Assembly: GCA_903871235.1 (NCBI GenBank)
Contig: CAIQGA010000027.1
Coordinates: 1 to 57,177, forward strand
Direction: 5' to 3'
Source of the DNA: an uncultured Chlorobiaceae bacterium
GTDB taxonomy: Bacteria > Bacteroidota > Chlorobiia > Chlorobiales > Chlorobiaceae
Length of the DNA stretch: 57,177 nucleotides
Shown here: piece after piece, positions 52,935 to 57,177 of the stretch
Numbering within the stretch: position 1 is the first letter of the stretch
How the letters are laid out: each line of letters starts with the position of its first letter
Notes under the pieces: model-generated
The model's input: only the letters and a program-made list of their open reading frames with translations
Told to the model about the DNA's origin: nothing
Database searches by the model: none
Position numbers and translations under genes: made by a program

Positions 52935-54630
52935 TAATGAGAAGAGCAGGGCGCTGCTTGAGAAATATTTCGATACGGCCTTTGCCGCACCGGAGGGGAT
53001 CAAAAAACTGCGGGAGCTGATTTTAACGCTTGCCATGCAAGGCAAACTTGTACCGCAAGACCCCAGTGACCAGCCTGCGAGTGAACTGCTGAAGGAGATT
53101 GAGGCGGAGAAACGTCGATTGGTGAAAGCTGGGAAGATCAGAGAGCAAAAACTGCTGCCAGAGATCAAGCCTGAGGAGAGGCCTTATGAATTGCCTGAAT
53201 GTTGGGCTTGGGTCAGATTTGGGAGCATTGCGCAACACAATTCAGGAAAAACACTTGATAAAAGTCGTAACAAGGGCCAATATCGAGATTACATAACAAC
53301 ATCAAATCTTTATTGGGGTTATTTCGAGTTGGATAATGTCCGCCAGATGCCAATCAAAGATGAAGAGATAGAAAAGTGTACTGCCCGAAAAGGAGACCTG
53401 TTAATTTGTGAAGGCGGGGAAGCTGGCCGAGCGGCTGTATGGTTTTATGATAATGAAGTTTGCTTTCAGAATCATGTTCATCGCGCACGGTTCTATTGCG
53501 ATATTGATCCGTACTACGGTTATCGTTTTTTTGAAAAACTGAATGCCACTGGTGAAATAAATAATTATCGGCAGGGTGTTGGAATCTCAAATATGTCAGG
53601 TAAAGTACTTGCATCAATAGCATTGCCTCTCCCACCACTCGCTGAACAGCAACGCATCGTCGCAAGAATCGACCAGCTCATGGCGCGTTGTGATGAACTG
53701 GAAAAGCTGAGAGCCGAGCGTGAAGCGAAACGCCTGACCGTTCATATTTCTGCCCTGAACCGGCTGTTTGAAGCGCAGGGGAACGACAGCTTTACCGATG
53801 CTTGGCACTTCATCAACCGTCACTTCGGAGAACTCTACTCCGTAAAACAGAACGTGACCGAACTGCGCAAAGCCATCCTCCAGCTTGGCGTCATGGGCAA
53901 GCTGGTGCCGCAAGACCCGAACGATCAACCTGCCAGCGAACTGCTGAAGGAGATCGAAGCCGAGAAACGGAGATTGGTGCAAGAAGGAAAGATCAAACTG
54001 CAAAAGCCGTTACCCGAGATCAAATCAGAAGAACAACCTTATGTACTGCCCGAAGGGTGGGAGTGGGTGAGACTTGGATCATTTTGTGAAAAGGTAAGTG
54101 ATGGATTTCACCATACACCGAAGAAGATTTCGCAAGGGGTTCGATACGTATCTGCTACACACATCTATAACGGAAGAATCGATTGGAATAGTGGACTTTA
54201 TGTGTCGGAGGAAGAATATTTTGAATTGTATAAAAAAACAAAACAGGGATATGGTGACATATTGATTGTTAATCGTGGTGCAGGTTGTGGTGATGCGGCA
54301 GTTGTTGACACAGATGGACGATTTTGTTTTCAGAATGCAGCGATAATTGGATTTAGTCAGAATCACGTTGATGGACAATACATCCTGTGTTTTTTGCACG
54401 CCAGCAGGAAGCATTTTCTTGAAAAATTTATTCAGGGTGGCGCCCAGCCAATGCTTTCAAATAAATTACTTGCAACCCATATTTTAGCTCTTCCCCCTCT
54501 CGCCGAACAACACCGTATCGTTGCCAAAATCGACCAACTCATGGCCCTATGTGACCAACTGGAACAGCAGATTGTTGCAACAGCAAGCAAACAGTCCGCA
54601 CTTCTTAATGTCGTAATGGCAAAGATATAA
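52927..54630 (+). CDS. hsdS: Type I restriction-modification specificity subunit S
   Basis: DNA-recognition subunit of 567 residues with the two-fold design of HsdS. Conserved segment 1 (LRELILTLAMQGKLVPQDPS, near residue 30) precedes target-recognition domain 1 (about 100-235, ending LPLPPLAEQQRIVARIDQLM). Conserved segment 2 repeats it (LRKAILQLGVMGKLVPQDPN, near 315) before domain 2 (about 380-525, ending LALPPLAEQHRIVAKIDQLM). The recognition sequence cannot be read from this. The two domains differ, so a bipartite asymmetric target is expected. Confidence 0.94.
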   Translation: MSDNEKSRALLEKYFDTAFAAPEGIKKLRELILTLAMQGKLVPQDPSDQPASELLKEIEAEKRRLVKAGKIREQKLLPEIKPEERPYELPECWAWVRFGSIAQHNSGKTLDKSRNKGQYRDYITTSNLYWGYFELDNVRQMPIKDEEIEKCTARKGDLLICEGGEAGRAAVWFYDNEVCFQNHVHRARFYCDIDPYYGYRFFEKLNATGEINNYRQGVGISNMSGKVLASIALPLPPLAEQQRIVARIDQLMARCDELEKLRAEREAKRLTVHISALNRLFEAQGNDSFTDAWHFINRHFGELYSVKQNVTELRKAILQLGVMGKLVPQDPNDQPASELLKEIEAEKRRLVQEGKIKLQKPLPEIKSEEQPYVLPEGWEWVRLGSFCEKVSDGFHHTPKKISQGVRYVSATHIYNGRIDWNSGLYVSEEEYFELYKKTKQGYGDILIVNRGAGCGDAAVVDTDGRFCFQNAAIIGFSQNHVDGQYILCFLHASRKHFLEKFIQGGAQPMLSNKLLATHILALPPLAEQHRIVAKIDQLMALCDQLEQQIVATASKQSALLNVVMAKI

Positions 54631-54980
54631 GGCTTATGAGGCTCAAATCAGTTTACGTAAGCCAGAGTCTCCAAGCATCAGCATAGGTAACGACGGCATT
54701 GATTTGTCAGATTAAGCATTCACTTGTTATAATATCAGACCTTCTTGTGGAATAGCGTTGACAAAAACATTTGCTGCCGTGGTATTCACCCGACCGGACG
54801 CGCAGACCAACTGACGCCTCCCCTACAGCCAATCATCATGCAAAACAGGCGCAGAGAAAATAAAGCGAAAACAAAAAGGCCACGGAAACAGTCCAGAGCC
54901 TTGTTATCAACCGGGAAAAGCCCAATCCATTGACGCTACATCTTTAAATCAGGGTGTGATTACATGCAATTTTAATTCAA
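54631..54980 (+). other. Intergenic stretch after the restriction operon
   Basis: About 350 bases between hsdS and the convergent Panacea-linked gene pair. No gene, RNA or clear terminator was recognised. Confidence 0.4.
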
Positions 54981-55439
54981 CTATTCCGGATAGAACCCAA
55001 ACCTCTTTTTATCTTTTCCTTTGATTTTTGGTGAGTTGATGAGTTTGTTTTTCACAGCAGTCAAATCCACCTCGCATAACTTTCCAATCACAACCCCGGG
55101 TCTGTTTTTTATTGCGAGCTCTATTTCTTTTTGCTCTCTAATCACAAATTCTGAACAGTCTACAAAAGAGTCATGATCAAGATATGTTCTTCCTGCTGCC
55201 AGAAAAGAGAGATGGAGCTCTTTGAGTTCAGGGGAGTAATTGATCTTCTCATTGATCTCTGAATTGATGTATACAGTTGCCAGGCATAGCCCATCAATAT
55301 TCTTTCCTACAATGATAAATCGTTTTTCTTTTGGCGGTTTTGTATCCTTGACGTAGAGTTTAAGAACACTCCCAACTTCCAGATTTCTTCTGGCGTAATC
55401 AGCCTTAAAGACTTCCGGAAAAAATTCACCTAAACTCAT
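54981..55439 (-). CDS. Unrecognised protein downstream of a Panacea antitoxin (candidate toxin)
   Basis: A 152-residue protein, MSLGEFFPEVFKADYARRNL and onwards, with a barrel-like opening (VGSVLKLYVKDTKPPKEKRFIIVG) and a lysine-rich C-terminus (SPKIKGKDKKRFGFYPE). No known toxin motif was recognised. Its start overlaps the Panacea gene's stop by four bases (ATGA), as toxins do with their antitoxin. The toxin role is inference from that pairing. Otherwise it is an uncharacterised protein. Confidence 0.6.
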   Translation of the reverse strand: MSLGEFFPEVFKADYARRNLEVGSVLKLYVKDTKPPKEKRFIIVGKNIDGLCLATVYINSEINEKINYSPELKELHLSFLAAGRTYLDHDSFVDCSEFVIREQKEIELAIKNRPGVVIGKLCEVDLTAVKNKLINSPKIKGKDKKRFGFYPE

Positions 55440-55987
55440 TCAAATAAAGCTAAGCGGTTCTCCCGACTCTCTTTGATATACTCAATCATGTCATTCCCGG
55501 CACCGCCACACGTTGCAACATCAAGGAGATCTATTTCACTATTGGATACCGCTTTTAGCCATGCCTTATCATGGGATTTCTCTGTTAAATCTGAAAACTT
55601 GAGATGGTAATTCTCTTCGATGGATTCGTCAATACATCTCATCTCAGATTCGGACAAATAATCAAGATCAGGGCTCTTTTTTGCCTTTACGGTGTGTTTA
55701 TTGACTTGTAGTTCAAAGTACGGAGTAAACTGGTCTTTTTGTGAAGTAAAAAGACCCTCGCCCCGTAACGATTTTAAAATATCGTAAGCCATTGACGGTA
55801 CCGGGCCATTGGCCATGGCGATATAGGTATCATCAGTAATAGCAGAACCATACCTCGACAGATGCTTCTGATCCGCGAAATACAGAATTTTAAATACCTT
55901 ATGAAAATCACAGATGCCACCTGACTTCTGGATGATATACAATAAGGTATTAACGGTAATGGCAATTTTTTCGGATGGTGAGTTCAT
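55436..55987 (-). CDS. Panacea-domain (SocA-like, DUF4065) antitoxin
   Basis: A 183-residue protein from the ATG at 55987; the frame extends to 56023 without support. NTLLYIIQKSGGICDFHKVFKILYFADQKHLSRYG is the hallmark of the DUF4065/Panacea domain. It is followed by ITDDTYIAMANGPVPSMAYDIL and the polar tail with LSESEMRCIDESIEE and AWLKAV. The domain is known to neutralise many unrelated toxins. First gene of a two-gene minus-strand operon. Confidence 0.85.
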   Translation of the reverse strand: MNSPSEKIAITVNTLLYIIQKSGGICDFHKVFKILYFADQKHLSRYGSAITDDTYIAMANGPVPSMAYDILKSLRGEGLFTSQKDQFTPYFELQVNKHTVKAKKSPDLDYLSESEMRCIDESIEENYHLKFSDLTEKSHDKAWLKAVSNSEIDLLDVATCGGAGNDMIEYIKESRENRLALFE

Positions 55988-56510
55988 GGTTTTAATGTAT
56001 AAAATTTTTGCATTTCCACACATTTTTTTAAGGCATACCGTTTAACAACCATATTCATCTCCGATTCCTCACCAAACAATACCAATATTCTTCGTATTTC
56101 TGCGATTTTGTCAAAACTTTCTGCTCGTACTCGATAGTAAAAAAGATGTAAAATCATACGATTTATGCAACATCTGCCCTAAAATGAATGCCAACTGACG
56201 CCGCCCCCATATTCGTACTGGCCTTTTTATTACCCTTATCACCATGAAGCAATTAAAAAAGCCCATCATTGCACAGAGAAGGGTACCCTTCAACGGCCAG
56301 AGGCCGACCTTCATGCAAAACAGGCAAATATTCACTTTACCCATCTCAGACAACTTCGTTTTCAAGAGTCAAGGGAAATCCCATGACGGCAAGGTCAATG
56401 TTCGGATACTTGTTGAGCTGCAAAAAAAAACTTTTGACTGAAAGAGCTGTTCGGGTTTACGCTTTACAGTAGATACAAAAGTATCAAGAGCATGTTGAAC
56501 TTGCAACAAT
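55988..56510 (-). other. Intergenic stretch before the insertion sequence
   Basis: About 520 bases without a recognised gene. It holds the promoter of the Panacea pair. A 65-codon plus-strand frame (56244-56441) shows no family character. Confidence 0.4.
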
Positions 56511-56511
56511 A

Positions 56512-57177
56512 AAATGGACACCCTAAGAAGCCATAGCTCTTGGTTGTTGTTTATAACGTAAAAACTCAACAGGCGATTTATACCCCAAGGTTGAGTGCTT
56601 CCGTTTCCGGTTGTAAAACACTGCAATGTATTCAAACAGGCTGTGTCGGGCCTCTTCTCGTGTTCGATAGTGTTCAGAATACACCAATTCGGTTTTAAGG
56701 GTTTTGAAAAAGCTTTCCGTAACAGAGTTATCATAGCAGTTACCTTTGCCGCTCATACTCTGAATCAGGCCATGTTTCGCCAGCTTCTTCCTGAAGGATT
56801 TACTCGCATACTGGATACCTCGATCCGAATGAATAACTACTCCTGGAGCTGGTCTCCGGTGCATCAATGCCATATCCAGAGCAGGGTTCACCGTTGTTTC
56901 AGCCGTCATTCGCTTGCTGAATGAATGACCGATTATTTCACGATTGTACAGATCCATAATGACCGTCAGATAGAGCCAGCCGCTGCCAGTCCACACATAC
57001 GTCAGGTCACTTGTCCAGGCGTCATTGATAAAATCAGCCTTAAACACCTGATCCAGAAGGTTATGAGCAATCGGCTCCTTATGGTTTGAGTCTGTCGTTA
57101 CCTTGAATTTTTTAGCCACTTTAGACCGAATCCCCATAGATTGCATCAAGCGGGCTGTCCTTGGCCGACTGCACTGG
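56512..57177 (-). mobile_element. IS3-family insertion sequence (right part outside window)
   Basis: The transposase stop lies at 56523-56525. The inner end of the element is probably close to TGGACACCC (about 56516). The other end and orfA lie beyond the window, so its terminal repeat cannot be verified here. Confidence 0.6.
56523..57177 (-). CDS. IS3-family transposase OrfB (N-terminus outside window)
   Basis: DDE transposase, about 218 residues visible, open to the right edge. [18 protein letters not shown] is the helix before the core. The catalytic residues lie in [17 protein letters not shown] (first D), [12 protein letters not shown] (second D) and [18 protein letters not shown] (E). 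The C-terminal [19 protein letters not shown] is typical of the IS150/IS3 group. No stop or frameshift is seen, so the visible part is intact. It would be made as an OrfAB fusion by programmed frameshifting, which cannot be checked here. Confidence 0.92.
   Translation of the reverse strand, partial: QCSRPRTARLMQSMGIRSKVAKKFKVTTDSNHKEPIAHNLLDQVFKADFINDAWTSDLTYVWTGSGWLYLTVIMDLYNREIIGHSFSKRMTAETTVNPALDMALMHRRPAPGVVIHSDRGIQYASKSFRKKLAKHGLIQSMSGKGNCYDNSVTESFFKTLKTELVYSEHYRTREEARHSLFEYIAVFYNRKRKHSTLGYKSPVEFLRYKQQPRAMAS

Noticed and set aside
54838-56326. A 13-base word (ATGCAAAACAGGC) on both sides of the Panacea pair, each near CAACTGACGCC
   Set aside because: Too short and differently spaced to be called flanking repeats of a mobile unit; noted only.

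Overview
The window looks like chromosomal DNA of a green sulfur bacterium (Chlorobiales, close to Chlorobium/Pelodictyon). The basis is a metK-ahcY operon with a leader that fits the Chlorobi-specific SAM-Chlorobi RNA, a Bacteroidetes/Chlorobi-type promoter in front of it, frequent lack of Shine-Dalgarno sequences at housekeeping genes, and gene content recalled from that group. This is recognition from sequence and memory; no search was run.

Housekeeping part, about 1-40.4 kb: a DegT-type sugar aminotransferase cut by the left edge; mpl (murein recycling) and gapA; a flavodoxin; a thioesterase; an LptF/LptG permease; a pair of methyltransferases beside a decayed epimerase (a small surface-sugar island); secG followed at once by tRNA-Lys; hisB; a minus-strand group pheT - coiled-coil protein - zapA - 6S-like RNA - rny, with a four-tRNA cluster just upstream of pheT; a Nudix hydrolase; a sugar nucleotidyltransferase; metK-ahcY; tRNA-Gln; trpF; an alpha/beta hydrolase; a Kef-type antiporter; rubrerythrin; a YecA-like protein; a SulP transporter; two tandem paralogous PAS-PAS-GAF hybrid histidine kinases; an RhlE-like helicase; a metallopeptidase; and cystathionine gamma-synthase under a SAM-I riboswitch with an intrinsic terminator. 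Two different SAM-linked RNA elements therefore lie in one window, one on SAM synthesis/SAH recycling and one on transsulfuration.

Accessory part, about 40.4-57.2 kb: first a graveyard of broken defence genes. It holds a minus-strand relic of hsdM-hsdS, a RelB/DinJ antitoxin with a shortened YafQ-like toxin, and a PIN toxin reduced to its two ends next to an intact small partner gene. Then comes an 11.3-kb run of tightly packed plus-strand genes (43350-54630): DUF499 ATPase, compact PglZ-like phosphatase, TIGR04255 protein, a PemK/MazF toxin with putative antitoxin, a DUF1156 methyltransferase cut to its N-terminal part, then HsdR, HsdM, a 27-codon repeat ORF, and HsdS. Most joins are overlaps or gaps of 0-12 bases. 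It reads as a fusion of a BREX/Pgl-like phage-defence module with a type I restriction-modification system, in which the module's own methyltransferase is broken and a complete HsdM follows. This is the best candidate for an undescribed system here. A Panacea-domain antitoxin with an unrecognised partner and an IS3-family transposase cut by the right edge close the window.
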